DNA of 64,000 nucleotides from CAVVAE01 sp963746185. Lineage in GTDB: Bacteria > Actinomycetota > Actinomycetes > Propionibacteriales > Nocardioidaceae. Below the pieces are notes generated by a model, which saw nothing but the letters and a program-made list of their open reading frames with translations, was not told where the DNA came from and ran no database searches. The position numbers and the translations under genes were made by a program. The stretch lies in the NCBI GenBank assembly GCA_963746185.1, contig CAVVAE010000004.1:1364001-1428000 (forward strand), in the 5' to 3' direction. This document shows positions 26,777 to 35,380 of the stretch, in pieces (the first letter of the stretch is position 1; each line of letters starts with the position of its first letter).

Positions 26777-27496
26777 ATGAACGAGATCGTGCAGACCGGT
26801 TCTGCGTCGCTGAAGCAGCCTGACTACTGGTGGTACCGAGCACGCACGCAGCTGCTCGAGGTGGCGCTCGGGAGCTACGTCGGCAAGCCTGCGCTGTTGC
26901 TCGACGTCGGTAGCGCCGACGGCCCCAGTGTGGAGTGGATGGCCGGCGACCACCGCCGGATCACGATTGACGTCGATCCACGGGGTCTGAGGCCGGGCGA
27001 GGGTGTCTGCGCCAGCGCGCTCGCGTTGCCGTTCCCCGATGCGACGTTCGACGTGGTCGGAGCCTTCGACGTGCTTGAGCACTGTGAGCCCGAAGGCCTG
27101 GCCGTCGCCGAGCTGGCTCGTGTGCTGACTCCTGGCGGCCGGCTGCTGCTGTCGGTTCCGGCGTACCAGTGGGCCTGGACCGATCACGACGTGCAGGCCG
27201 GTCACTACCGGCGTTACACCAGGCCGCGTTTGCTCAAGGCCGTTGAGGCTGGTGGATTCGAGGTCGAGCGCGCGACGTACGGCTTCAGCGGGGTGTTCCC
27301 GTTCTTCGCCGCCGAGCGGGTTGTACGACGGTTGCGGCGTCGCGCGCCACGCGAAGACAAGTCGCTCCCAAAGGTCTCGCCAACGATGGACCGCGTCCTG
27401 ATGGGTCTGACGAAGATGGAGCGACGGCTGTTGAAGTCACGCGACCTGCCCTTCGGGTCGTCGGTCTTCTTGGCTGCGGTCAAGCCGGTGCGCTGA
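26777..27496 (+). CDS. Class I SAM-dependent methyltransferase of the glycan cluster
   Basis: 239 residues. Motif I LLLDVGSADGPSVEW binds SAM, with the acidic TIDVDPRG strand after it and VVGAFDVLEHCEPEG as motif II. AELARVLTPGGRLLLSVPA is motif III. HYRRYTRPRLLKAVEAGGFEV is common in methyltransferases tied to polysaccharide or lipid-linked sugar synthesis. ATG 26777 is used, 16 nt after the aminotransferase stop. It may O- or N-methylate the amino sugar or the glycan end. A small hairpin (CGGATC/GATCCG near 27509-27526) follows. Confidence 0.85.
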   Translation: MNEIVQTGSASLKQPDYWWYRARTQLLEVALGSYVGKPALLLDVGSADGPSVEWMAGDHRRITIDVDPRGLRPGEGVCASALALPFPDATFDVVGAFDVLEHCEPEGLAVAELARVLTPGGRLLLSVPAYQWAWTDHDVQAGHYRRYTRPRLLKAVEAGGFEVERATYGFSGVFPFFAAERVVRRLRRRAPREDKSLPKVSPTMDRVLMGLTKMERRLLKSRDLPFGSSVFLAAVKPVR

Positions 27497-27517
27497 CCAG
27501 AGGAGCCTCGGATCGTT

Positions 27518-27547
27518 TTGGATCCGCGTGCACTTCGATGCGATAGT
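27518..27547 (+). promoter_or_regulatory. Putative promoter of rfbB
   Basis: TTGGAT (27518-27523) and GATAGT (27542-27547) with an 18-nt spacer, each matching 4 of 6 consensus bases. The expected start of transcription is about 20 nt before the GTG start, with a GAGAGGA ribosome site between. Confidence 0.4.
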
Positions 27548-27573
27548 CGACGCATCGTGAGAGAGGACGTGAA

Positions 27574-28563
27574 GTGAGGATTCTTGTCACCGGTGGCGCC
27601 GGATTCATCGGGAGTCACTACGTCCGTAACGTCTTGGGTGATGCGTGGGGGCTGTCCGCGCCGACCCACGTCACTGTGCTGGACAAGCTGACCTACGCCG
27701 GGAGCCTCACGAACCTGACGTCGGTCATCGATGACGACCGGCTCCGGTTCGTCGAAGGTGACATCCTCGATCGCTCGCTTGTGGACCGCTTGATGACGCA
27801 GGCCGATGCTGTTGTGCACTTCGCGGCTGAGAGCCATGTCGACCGATCCATCCTTGGCGCTGCCGACTTCGTGATGACGAACGTGGTGGGCACCCAAACC
27901 CTGCTTGACTCGGCGCTTCAGCACGGCGTGGACAAGTTCGTGCATGTCTCGACGGACGAGGTCTACGGTTCGATCGACGAAGGGAGCTGGGACGAGGAGC
28001 AACCCCTCGAGCCCAACTCGCCATACTCCGCCTCGAAGGCCTCGAGTGACCTGATCGCCCGGTCGTACTTCCGCACACACCAGCTTCCGGTCTGCATCAC
28101 CCGCTGCTCGAACAACTACGGTCCCCACCAGTTCCCCGAAAAAGTGATCCCGCTCTTCGTGACGAACCTGATCGACGGCGCGACGGTTCCGTTGTACGGC
28201 GAAGGGGCCAACATCCGCGACTGGCTGCACGTCGACGACCACTGTCGCGGAGTGCATCTCGTTCTGCAGAAGGGGCGTGCGGGAGAGGTCTACAACATCG
28301 GCGGCGGTACCGAACTCACCAACCGCGACCTGACGGGCAAGCTGCTGGCCGCCTGCGGAGCAGACTGGGATCGCGTGGTCCGGGTCGAAGATCGCAAGGG
28401 CCACGACCTGCGCTACTCCGTTTCCATCGACAAGATCGGGTCCGAGCTCGGCTACGCCCCGCAAGTGGACTTCGAGCAAGGACTCGCTGAGACGGTCAAG
28501 TGGTACACCGACCACCGTGACTGGTGGGAGCCGCTCAAGGTGCGGGTCAAACTGTCAGGTTGA
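27574..28563 (+). CDS. rfbB: dTDP-glucose 4,6-dehydratase
   Basis: 329 residues of the extended SDR family. The NAD loop is VTGGAGFIGSHYVRN (Gly7, Gly10, Gly13). The catalytic Thr127-Asp128-Glu129 lies in VSTDEVYGS, and Tyr151/Lys155 in PYSASKAS. HFAAESHVDRSI and CSNNYGPHQFPEKVIPLF are RfbB hallmarks. It converts dTDP-glucose to dTDP-4-keto-6-deoxyglucose. The start is GTG with GAGAGGA upstream. It converges with rfbA, with 8 nt between stops. No rfbC or rfbD is in the window, so the product probably feeds the WecE-like aminotransferase rather than rhamnose. Confidence 0.96.
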   Translation: MRILVTGGAGFIGSHYVRNVLGDAWGLSAPTHVTVLDKLTYAGSLTNLTSVIDDDRLRFVEGDILDRSLVDRLMTQADAVVHFAAESHVDRSILGAADFVMTNVVGTQTLLDSALQHGVDKFVHVSTDEVYGSIDEGSWDEEQPLEPNSPYSASKASSDLIARSYFRTHQLPVCITRCSNNYGPHQFPEKVIPLFVTNLIDGATVPLYGEGANIRDWLHVDDHCRGVHLVLQKGRAGEVYNIGGGTELTNRDLTGKLLAACGADWDRVVRVEDRKGHDLRYSVSIDKIGSELGYAPQVDFEQGLAETVKWYTDHRDWWEPLKVRVKLSG

Positions 28564-28571
28564 GCCGGTCG

Positions 28572-29471
28572 TCAGGTTGAAGGGCCGCGCTGCTTTCGCG
28601 GGATATCGCGTCGTTCGAGCAGCCCGAGCAGGTAGTTCCCGTAGCCGCTCTTGAGCATCGACTCGGCTCGCTCCCGCAGCTCGTCGTCGTTGAGGAAGCC
28701 CTGACGCCAGGCCACCTCCTCCGGTGACCCGATGCGCAGCCCTTGCCGGTTCTCCACGGTGCGGATGAAGTTGCTGGCGTCGTTCAACGACTCGAACGTG
28801 CCCGTGTCGAGCCACGCGGTTCCGCGAGCCAGCACGTGTACATGCAGGTCACCGCGCTCGAGGTAGACCCGGTTGATGTCGGTGATCTCGTACTCGCCGC
28901 GTGCCGAGGGCGTGAGCTCTCGCGCGATCTTCACCACGTCGTTGTCGTAGAAGTAGAGGCCAGGAACGGCGTAGTTGCTGCGCGGCGACTCGGGCTTCTC
29001 AGCGAGCGAGAGAGCCTTGCCCTCCCGGTCGAACTCCACCACGCCGTAGGCCTGCGGGTCGGTGACCCAGTAGGCAAAGACGGCTGCACCGTCGAGTTGT
29101 GAGAAACGCTCGAGCTGCGTACCGAGCCCCTGGCCGTAGAAGATGTTGTCGCCGAGCACGAGCGCGCACCGCTCGGAACCGATGAAGTCTGCCCCGATCG
29201 TGAAGGCCTGAGCCAACCCTTTGGGCTCCGGCTGCTGGGCATAGGTGAACGAGACTCCGAAGCGGGAACCGTCGCCGAGCAGCCGCTCGAACCCCTCGGC
29301 CTCGTGCGGCGTAGTGATCACCAGGATGTCCCGGATCCCGGCCAGCAGCAGCGTCGAGAGCGGGTAGTAGATCATCGGCTTGTCGTAGACGGGCATTAAC
29401 TGCTTGCTCACACCCAACGTGATCGGGTGGAGTCGAGTGCCGGCGCCTCCGGCGAGGATGATTCCGCGCAT
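28572..29471 (-). CDS. rfbA: Glucose-1-phosphate thymidylyltransferase
   Basis: 299 residues, full length. The N-terminal ILAGGAGTRLHPITLGVSKQL is the nucleotidyltransferase signature (GGAGTRL, residues 8-14). KPMIYYPLSTLLLAGI and LVLGDNIFYG match RfbA exactly. It makes dTDP-glucose from dTTP and glucose-1-phosphate, the substrate of RfbB. The ATG start is preceded by AATACT 8 nt upstream, a plausible -10 box of a leaderless transcript. Confidence 0.96.
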   Translation of the reverse strand: MRGIILAGGAGTRLHPITLGVSKQLMPVYDKPMIYYPLSTLLLAGIRDILVITTPHEAEGFERLLGDGSRFGVSFTYAQQPEPKGLAQAFTIGADFIGSERCALVLGDNIFYGQGLGTQLERFSQLDGAAVFAYWVTDPQAYGVVEFDREGKALSLAEKPESPRSNYAVPGLYFYDNDVVKIARELTPSARGEYEITDINRVYLERGDLHVHVLARGTAWLDTGTFESLNDASNFIRTVENRQGLRIGSPEEVAWRQGFLNDDELRERAESMLKSGYGNYLLGLLERRDIPRKQRGPST

Positions 29472-29520
29472 GAGTCCCGAGTATTGCCGATCGGGCCCGG
29501 ACCGGCGACCGCGACCCGGG

Positions 29521-31773
29521 CTACCGCTTCACCTGAAACACGACGTAATGGCTGTTGGAGAACCGTTTGGCCAGGATGTCATCCAGCGCCTCCAGACCGG
29601 GTACGTCGGCCGGGTACTTCTTGCTGACGAACAACCAAGACACGTCATAGGTGTCCACGAGTTTCTGGACCGTGGGCAGGGAGGGGCGCTTGAACGCGGC
29701 GTCGTTGATCCTGAGCGTTTGTGGATCGGGAGGTGGGATGTAGGCGTTGCGCATGCCCTCTACGTAGTTGTCGTTCGTCGCCGCGGTGTAGCCCCAGCCC
29801 TCGATCACGATGCGTCGTTCGGAGTAGGCGCTGACCCAGAAGTTCCGGTTGTCACAACGAGGAGCATCAGGTTGCAGGCAGTGCACGTTCGTCGCCACGA
29901 TGTCGCCCTCGGATGAGTGCTTGGCGATGAACTCGGCAGCGTCGACCCCACCGGCGGCGAACAGCGCCCGGTGACTGGGGCCACGCGTCGGTCGCTGGGT
30001 CACCGTGTCGTAGGCGAGTGCGTAGACGTGCGTCAGGCTGAGACCGAGCAGGAAGGTGAGCAGTACGACGAGGCTCGGCCTGGCACGTGGCCCGCGCGCT
30101 TTGGTCACGAAGCGCACTGCGAAATACACCGCGACAATGATCACCGGCGCGAGCACGGTGTAGATGAGCGTGTGATAGGTCGCGAGGCGCTCCACGTCCC
30201 GTCCCGACTCCAGGATGCTGGAGATCACGAACGCGCCGAGCCCAGCGGACGCCGCCACGCCGCCGAGAATCGCCGCATGGCGCTTCGTCAGAGGATTCGG
30301 CAGCAGGCAGGCCATCCCCCACGCCGATATGAGCACGACCAGCTCGGCGACGGTGCGCTGGAACCAGAGCTGGCTGAGCCCCGAACGGAAGAGGAGGAGG
30401 GCCACGGTGACCCCCGCGGGGATGCAGACGAGCAGCCAGACGGCTCGCGGGTCACGCCATCGTCTGTTCTTGATGAGGCCGAACGCCCCGACGCCGTACA
30501 GCAGCCAGCTCGTGAGCAGCGTGAGCAGCATCGCGACATTCGACATCGGTGTCGACTTGATGTGATCGCTGGACAAGGCGGCTCGAACCGTCGCGAACGG
30601 GTCGAGGGACATGCCCCCGCCTTGACCTCCGAACAGCACGATCTGCGCGAAGGCGGTCACGGCCGCGAGGAGCCCGATCAGGGCAGTCACAGTCCAGTCG
30701 ATCTTGCGTCGTACGACGAGATGGATCAGCCACACCGCGACGGCCCCGCACAAGAAGATCGGCATGAACGTCGCCTTGGAGCCCGACAACGCTAACAGCG
30801 CGAGGGCAAGCGCTACCCAGGTGAGTCGACTGGCTTTGCGGTTCGGTCGCAGGACCTCGAGGAGCAGCATCAAAGCCGGCATCGACATCATCACGCCGTA
30901 CGTCTGGGACGGGCTCGAGACGAACCTCTTCGACATGTACGGCTCGGTGAACACCCACGCGTCGTAGTGCGGGCCGATCAGGTTGAAACCGCCAGCCACC
31001 AGGAGTGCGGGCGCGATGACGGCGGCGATCGGGCGGCCGGTCAGCCGCAACGCCACGGCTCCGAGCCCGAGGACTGCGAGCGCGAGCGCGAACGCCGGCA
31101 GCAGTTCGCGCAGCATCACCACCGACGAGATGCCGGTGGCATGGTCGACCGTGGCGATCTGAGCGTGCCCAAACCAGTGGTAGTCCAGCGGGGTGTCGAG
31201 CAGGAACGGGATCTGCGGAGGGAACCGGTTGGCGATGTCGGAGACCAGAGCCTGGTGGAACGTCTCATCCACACTCGGTGTCTGGTTGGCCGGCAGAGTC
31301 AGTGGTCGCAAGGTGAACACGTTGCGGGCGAGCCAGAACAGGCCGTAGAGGATCGTGGCGGCCAGCGCCCAAGAAGCCCGCGGGTCGACCCGGTTGGTCG
31401 GCAGCGTCCAGACTCGGCGGCCGAGCGGGGTCACACTCACTCCCAGGACGACCACGGGGAGTATCCAGAAGAGCAGGGGTACGCCGATCCACACCCCGAG
31501 CAGGAAGACGGGGAGCTGGATGCCGAACCCGAGGATCGTGCCGAACGTGAGGTCCTCGAACCAGGTCGGGCGCTCTTCTTCGTCGTCATGGAACTTCTCG
31601 AGCAACAACCGCCACGTGAAAATGCCGGGCGCGGCAACTGCGACGGCGAGGTAGAGGATGAACCTGACGAGATCACTCGCCGCTACGTCGTGGGTGAGCA
31701 GGATCGCGATGATTCCGATCGCCGTGACAACCATGGCAGGCCAGGAGGACGTCATCAGGCGGCGCAACGGCAT
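29521..31773 (-). CDS. Large integral membrane protein, GT-C glycosyltransferase-like
   Basis: About 750 residues with ten or more transmembrane helices in the first 590 residues and a soluble C-terminal domain. The periplasmic loop SVDETFHQALVSDIANRF with its acidic pair, followed by DYHWFGHAQ, resembles the catalytic loop of GT-C enzymes that use polyprenyl-phosphate sugars. No closer family is recognised. ATG 31773 is chosen: upstream codons in the same frame lie over the divergent chorismate mutase gene. In this cluster it is the natural partner of the ArnC-like enzyme, transferring the lipid-carried sugar to an acceptor outside the membrane. Confidence 0.7.
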   Translation of the reverse strand: MPLRRLMTSSWPAMVVTAIGIIAILLTHDVAASDLVRFILYLAVAVAAPGIFTWRLLLEKFHDDEEERPTWFEDLTFGTILGFGIQLPVFLLGVWIGVPLLFWILPVVVLGVSVTPLGRRVWTLPTNRVDPRASWALAATILYGLFWLARNVFTLRPLTLPANQTPSVDETFHQALVSDIANRFPPQIPFLLDTPLDYHWFGHAQIATVDHATGISSVVMLRELLPAFALALAVLGLGAVALRLTGRPIAAVIAPALLVAGGFNLIGPHYDAWVFTEPYMSKRFVSSPSQTYGVMMSMPALMLLLEVLRPNRKASRLTWVALALALLALSGSKATFMPIFLCGAVAVWLIHLVVRRKIDWTVTALIGLLAAVTAFAQIVLFGGQGGGMSLDPFATVRAALSSDHIKSTPMSNVAMLLTLLTSWLLYGVGAFGLIKNRRWRDPRAVWLLVCIPAGVTVALLLFRSGLSQLWFQRTVAELVVLISAWGMACLLPNPLTKRHAAILGGVAASAGLGAFVISSILESGRDVERLATYHTLIYTVLAPVIIVAVYFAVRFVTKARGPRARPSLVVLLTFLLGLSLTHVYALAYDTVTQRPTRGPSHRALFAAGGVDAAEFIAKHSSEGDIVATNVHCLQPDAPRCDNRNFWVSAYSERRIVIEGWGYTAATNDNYVEGMRNAYIPPPDPQTLRINDAAFKRPSLPTVQKLVDTYDVSWLFVSKKYPADVPGLEALDDILAKRFSNSHYVVFQVKR

Positions 31774-31807
31774 GGCGGCCACCCTACAGCCGCGACCAAC
31801 GCCGACC

Positions 31808-31838
31808 TTGAACGCCGTCACTGCCGCGCGGATAGGCT
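31808..31838 (+). promoter_or_regulatory. Putative promoter of the chorismate mutase gene
   Basis: TTGAAC (31808-31813) with GATAGG (31831-31836, 17-nt spacer) or TAGGCT (31833-31838, 19-nt spacer). Transcription would begin at or just before ATG 31847; no Shine-Dalgarno sequence is present. Confidence 0.4.
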
Positions 31839-31846
31839 TTTGGACT

Positions 31847-32173
31847 ATGGAAGAGACGGCAGACCACGGCACGACAACAGGCGCGAGCGAGGCTGCCCAG
31901 GCGGAGTTGGCTCGGCTCCGGGCCAGCATCGACAACCTGGACGCTGCGCTGGTGCATGTCTTGGCCGAGCGTTTCAGCCGCACCCAACAAGTGGGTCAGC
32001 TCAAAGCCGAGCACGACATGCCGCCGGCTGACCCGGAGCGGGAGGCTCAGCAGATCGCCCGGCTACGACGGCTGGCCGTTGACGCCCGGCTCGATCCCGA
32101 GTTCGCCGAGAAGTTCCTGAACTTCATCATTGCCGAGGTGTTGCGCCACCACGAGGCGATCGCCAAGTCCTGA
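31847..32173 (+). CDS. Chorismate mutase (AroQ type)
   Basis: 108 residues of the all-helical AroQ fold: LARLRASIDNLDAALVHVLAERFSRTQQVGQLKAEHDMPPADPERE carries the N-terminal helix with the Asp and the central Arg/Lys residues that bind chorismate, and LDPEFAEKFLNFIIAEVLRHHEAI forms the last helix. It converts chorismate to prephenate for Phe and Tyr synthesis. There is no signal peptide, so it is the cytoplasmic form, which in actinobacteria is often activated by DAHP synthase. The start lies close behind a -10 box, so the mRNA is probably leaderless. Confidence 0.9.
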   Translation: MEETADHGTTTGASEAAQAELARLRASIDNLDAALVHVLAERFSRTQQVGQLKAEHDMPPADPEREAQQIARLRRLAVDARLDPEFAEKFLNFIIAEVLRHHEAIAKS

Positions 32174-32183
32174 ACCCGTCGCC

Positions 32184-32594
32184 TCAGTCAGACTTCTGCT
32201 CGGCGGATTCGTCGTTCGCGCCGTCGTCGCTGGTGTCGTCGGAACTCTCGTCGGCGTTGTCGTTGTCTGTGTCGCCGTCGCTGCCGCTGTCCTCAGAGTC
32301 GTCATCGTCATCCGAGTCATCGGAGTCGTCATCGTCATCGGAGTCATCGGACACCGGTTCGTCGGTCTCGATGGCTAGCTGGCTGCGGCGTCCACCCGTG
32401 ATCTCCAAGGGCAGTGCGGCGGCGAGCACACTCTGGACGACCCGGCCGAGCGGAACATCGTCGGCCGACTCGAACGGGAAGTCATCGTCGGAGCTCCACG
32501 CGGCACGCATCCGTTCGAAGGCGGACTGGCGCATCGCCTGCTCGTCATCGACGAAGACATCCAACTCCATCGAGACGTGGATTCGGTCGGCCAT
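32184..32594 (-). CDS. Hypothetical protein with Asp/Ser-rich acidic tail
   Basis: 136 residues. The N-terminal 80 residues (MADRIHVSMELDVFVDDEQAM, then QSAFERMRAAW and LGRVVQSVLAAALPLEITGG) look folded and match no family I recognise. The last 50 residues are a low-complexity Asp/Ser/Glu run encoded by short GAC/GAT-TCG/TCC repeats. GAGGG sits about 6 nt before ATG 32594; an earlier in-frame codon at 32609 lacks support. The tail could bind cations or a basic partner. It converges with chorismate mutase, 10 nt between stops. Confidence 0.65.
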   Translation of the reverse strand: MADRIHVSMELDVFVDDEQAMRQSAFERMRAAWSSDDDFPFESADDVPLGRVVQSVLAAALPLEITGGRRSQLAIETDEPVSDDSDDDDDSDDSDDDDDSEDSGSDGDTDNDNADESSDDTSDDGANDESAEQKSD

Positions 32595-32722
32595 CGGCTG
32601 CCCTCTCACTCGGCTGGTACGTGTTTGGCGAGGCTATCCCAATCCGACTTGTCAGGCTGGAGTCGTGTTCTGGCACGACCACACCCTGACAAGTCGGTTG
32701 GGGGGTGGAGCAGAATGCCCGC

Positions 32723-33922
32723 ATGGAACTCGATGTCGCATGGGTCCGAAGCCTCTTCCCCGCGCTAGCGCATGGAGTTGCCCACTTCGATGGGCCCGGC
32801 GGCTCGCAGGTGCCGCTGCAGGTGGCCCAAGCCGTCGCCGACACGATGTGCTCGGGCATCTCCAACCGGGGCACCGTGACCGACTCAGAGCTCCGGGCCG
32901 AAACCGTCGTACGCGAGGCACGCGCAGCGATCGCCGACCTCCTCGGCGGCTCCCCGGAGGGCGTCGTCTTCGGCAGGTCGATGACCCAACTGACGTACGA
33001 CGTTTCACGTGCTCTCGCGAAGCAGTGGGGACCTGGCGACGAGGTCGTCGTGTCGCGACTCGACCATGACGGCAACATCCGACCGTGGGTCAGTGCCGCC
33101 GAGTCAGCCGGTGCGACCTTGCGGTGGGCCGACTTCGATCGTGAGACCGCCGAGCTGCCGGTCGAGGCGGTCGCCCGCGTGCTGTCGCAACGGACCAAGC
33201 TGGTGGCGATCACCGGCGCCTCGAACCTGCTGGGCACTCGACCAGACGTTCCCGCCGTAGTCGAAGCCGCGCATCGGGTCGGGGCTCTGGTGTACGTCGA
33301 TGGCGTGCACCTCACCCCGCATGCACCGGTAGACGTCAAGGCACTGTGGGCTGACTTCTTCGTCTGCTCGCCCTACAAGTTCTTCGGGCCGCATCATGGT
33401 GTGTTGGCTTCCGATCCGACGCTGCTGGAGACGATCGAGCCCGACAAGCTGCTGCCATCGAGCTCGCAGGTGCCCGATCGGTTCGAGCTCGGGACCCTGC
33501 CCTACGAGGTGCTCGCAGGGACGACGGCGACCGTCGACTTCATCGCGGGACTCGCCTCGGACGCTGCCGACCGTCGGACTCGGGTCGTGGAGTCGATGAC
33601 GGTGGTCGAGGAGTACGAGGAGCGGCTGTTCGCCCGACTGCTCGACGGATTGGCGTCGATCGATGGAGTCACGCTGCATGGTTCGGCCAAGCGTCGTACA
33701 CCGACCGCACTGTTCTCTGTTGCGGGACGGCAGCCACGCGAGGTCTACGAGTTCCTCGCGACGCGCGGCGTCAACGCCCCGGCCAGCAGTTTCTACGCGA
33801 TCGAGGCATCGCGCTGGCTCGGGTTGGGTGACACGGGCGGTGTGCGGGCCGGGCTCGCGCCGTACACCAATACCGCCGACGTCGACCGCCTTGTCGCCGG
33901 TGTCGCGGAGCTGAGCGGATGA
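32723..33922 (+). CDS. Cysteine desulfurase-like PLP protein (aminotransferase class V)
   Basis: 399 residues. The fold-type I PLP enzyme motifs are GPGGSQVPLQV, DHDGNIRPW (cofactor-stacking region) and VDGVHLTPHAPVD. FFVCSPYKFFGPHHG holds the PLP Lys. It resembles the cysteine desulfurase-like subgroup of the SufS/NifS family, where sulfur transfer is unproven and the mobile-loop catalytic Cys is not conserved; none is evident here. ATG 32723 is used. The last bases overlap the SDR gene start (ATGA), forming an operon. Confidence 0.85.
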   Translation: MELDVAWVRSLFPALAHGVAHFDGPGGSQVPLQVAQAVADTMCSGISNRGTVTDSELRAETVVREARAAIADLLGGSPEGVVFGRSMTQLTYDVSRALAKQWGPGDEVVVSRLDHDGNIRPWVSAAESAGATLRWADFDRETAELPVEAVARVLSQRTKLVAITGASNLLGTRPDVPAVVEAAHRVGALVYVDGVHLTPHAPVDVKALWADFFVCSPYKFFGPHHGVLASDPTLLETIEPDKLLPSSSQVPDRFELGTLPYEVLAGTTATVDFIAGLASDAADRRTRVVESMTVVEEYEERLFARLLDGLASIDGVTLHGSAKRRTPTALFSVAGRQPREVYEFLATRGVNAPASSFYAIEASRWLGLGDTGGVRAGLAPYTNTADVDRLVAGVAELSG

Positions 33923-34668
33923 CTCGCCGCGTCCTGGTGACCGGATCATCGCGCGGGATCGGCCGGGCGATCGCCATCGCGTTCGCCAAAGCCGGCGAGC
34001 GGGTAGCGGTGCACTATGGCAGCTCGCGTGACGACGCGGAGTCGGTGCTGGCCGCGTTGCCTGGCGAAGGACACGTGCTCGTGCAGGCCGACATGGCCGA
34101 GCCGGACGAGGTACGACGCGCTGTCGACTCTGCTGCGGAGCAACTGGGCGGGCTCGACGTGCTGGTGAACAACGCCGGCGTCTTCTTGGCCCACCCTCCA
34201 CTGTCGACGTCATACGAAGACTGGCAGGCGCTCTGGACAAGGACCTTGGCCGTCAACCTGATGGGCGCAGCCAACGCCACCTTCGCGGCCATGCCGCACT
34301 TGATCGCCGCAGGTGGCGGTGCGGTTGTCAACGTGACGAGCCGAGGAGCGTTTCGCGGTGAGCGGGACTGTCCCGCTTATGGCGCGTCGAAGGCTGGGCT
34401 CAACTCCTTCGGCCAGTCGATGGCCGTGGTGCTTGCGCCTCACGGAATCAGCGTGGCCAGTGTGGCCCCCGGCTTCGTCCAAACGGAGATGGCTCGCGAG
34501 GTTCTCGACGGGCGTCGCGGTGACGAGGTCCGCAACCAGTCGCCGTTCGGACGGGTCGCGCGACCCGAGGAGGTCGCCTCCGCAGTGCTCTGGTTGGCGT
34601 CTCCCGAAGCACGCTTTTCCAGCGGCACGATCGTCGACGTGAACGGTGCGTCGTACCTCCGCACCTGA
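33919..34668 (+). CDS. SDR family NAD(P)-dependent oxidoreductase
   Basis: 249 residues of classical short-chain dehydrogenase. The cofactor loop is VTGSSRGIGRA (TGxxxGxG), with LVNNAG, then YGASKAG (catalytic Tyr and Lys) and a Ser-containing strand VVNVTSRGAF. VAPGFVQTEM is the conserved PG motif. It resembles 3-oxoacyl-ACP reductase-like SDRs; the HYGSSRDD region after strand 2 suggests NADPH preference. It overlaps the upstream PLP-enzyme gene by 4 nt, so the two probably act together, but the substrate is unknown. Confidence 0.9.
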   Translation: MTRRVLVTGSSRGIGRAIAIAFAKAGERVAVHYGSSRDDAESVLAALPGEGHVLVQADMAEPDEVRRAVDSAAEQLGGLDVLVNNAGVFLAHPPLSTSYEDWQALWTRTLAVNLMGAANATFAAMPHLIAAGGGAVVNVTSRGAFRGERDCPAYGASKAGLNSFGQSMAVVLAPHGISVASVAPGFVQTEMAREVLDGRRGDEVRNQSPFGRVARPEEVASAVLWLASPEARFSSGTIVDVNGASYLRT

Positions 34669-34750
34669 GTCCGCGATCTGTCTGGGTCGGTCTGCCTGCG
34701 TCTTCGCTGGGCTGGCTCCGTGGTCGTTGCCGAGGCCCGATGCGATCACG

Positions 34751-34756
34751 CATGAT
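34751..34756 (+). promoter_or_regulatory. Putative -10 box of the methyltransferase gene at 34763
   Basis: CATGAT, exactly 6 nt before ATG 34763, with no ribosome-binding site. One of several cases of this spacing in the window. Confidence 0.35.
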
Positions 34757-34762
34757 GGCGGG

Positions 34763-35380
34763 ATGGCGTTCTACCGCGACAAGGTCTTCCCCCGGCTCGT
34801 CAACGTGATGATGGACACGAAGCAGACGCGCAAGATCCGAGACCGCGTGTGCGCGGATCTTGCAGGCGACGTGGTGGAGATCGGCTTTGGCACGGGGCTC
34901 AACCTCCCGCACCTGCCCAGCGCGGTGACTCGCCTGCGCGCGGTGGACCCGTCCGAACTCGGTGTGTGGATCGCCAGGAACCGCATTGCCGACTCACCTA
35001 TCCCCGTGGTGATGGCAGGGCTCGATGGTCAGGCGCTTCCGTTCGGCGACGACTCGGCCGACGCCGTTCTGTGCACCTGGAGCCTGTGCACCATCCCTGA
35101 TCCCGTCGCCGCCGTTCGCGAGGTCGGCCGAGTCCTTCGCCCGGGACGGACGTTTCACTTCGTCGAGCACGGCGCCGCACCTGATGCGACCGTTCGTCGA
35201 TGGCAGGACCGCCTGAACGGCATCGAGCAGCGGGTGGCGTGCGGCTGCAACCTGAACCGGGAGATCGCGTCGATCATCGAGGCCGGCGGGCTGACGATCA
35301 CCCGCCTCGACAGGTACTACACCCAAGGCGAGCCCAAGACCGTCGGAGCGATGTACGAAGGCGTCGCCACCGCGGCGTGA
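34763..35380 (+). CDS. Class I SAM-dependent methyltransferase
   Basis: 205 residues. DVVEIGFGTGLNLPHLP is motif I, LRAVDPSELG the acidic strand, and DAVLCTWSLCTIPDPVAAVREVGRVLRPG covers motifs II and III. The LCTIPDP and RTFHFVEHG segments match the UbiE/phospholipid N-methyltransferase-like group often labelled class I methyltransferase. The substrate is unknown. The final bases overlap the next gene (GTGA), pointing to an operon of two methyltransferases. Confidence 0.87.
   Translation: MAFYRDKVFPRLVNVMMDTKQTRKIRDRVCADLAGDVVEIGFGTGLNLPHLPSAVTRLRAVDPSELGVWIARNRIADSPIPVVMAGLDGQALPFGDDSADAVLCTWSLCTIPDPVAAVREVGRVLRPGRTFHFVEHGAAPDATVRRWQDRLNGIEQRVACGCNLNREIASIIEAGGLTITRLDRYYTQGEPKTVGAMYEGVATAA

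Noticed and set aside
27214..28515. Minus-strand frame opposite rfbB
   Set aside because: RfbB is unambiguous on the plus strand; the antisense translation is Asp/Val/Arg-rich shadow.
32233..32420. Plus-strand Ser-rich frame resembling a mucin-like protein
   Set aside because: It is the reverse complement of the Asp/Ser repeat of the minus-strand gene, which has a better ribosome site and folded N-terminus.
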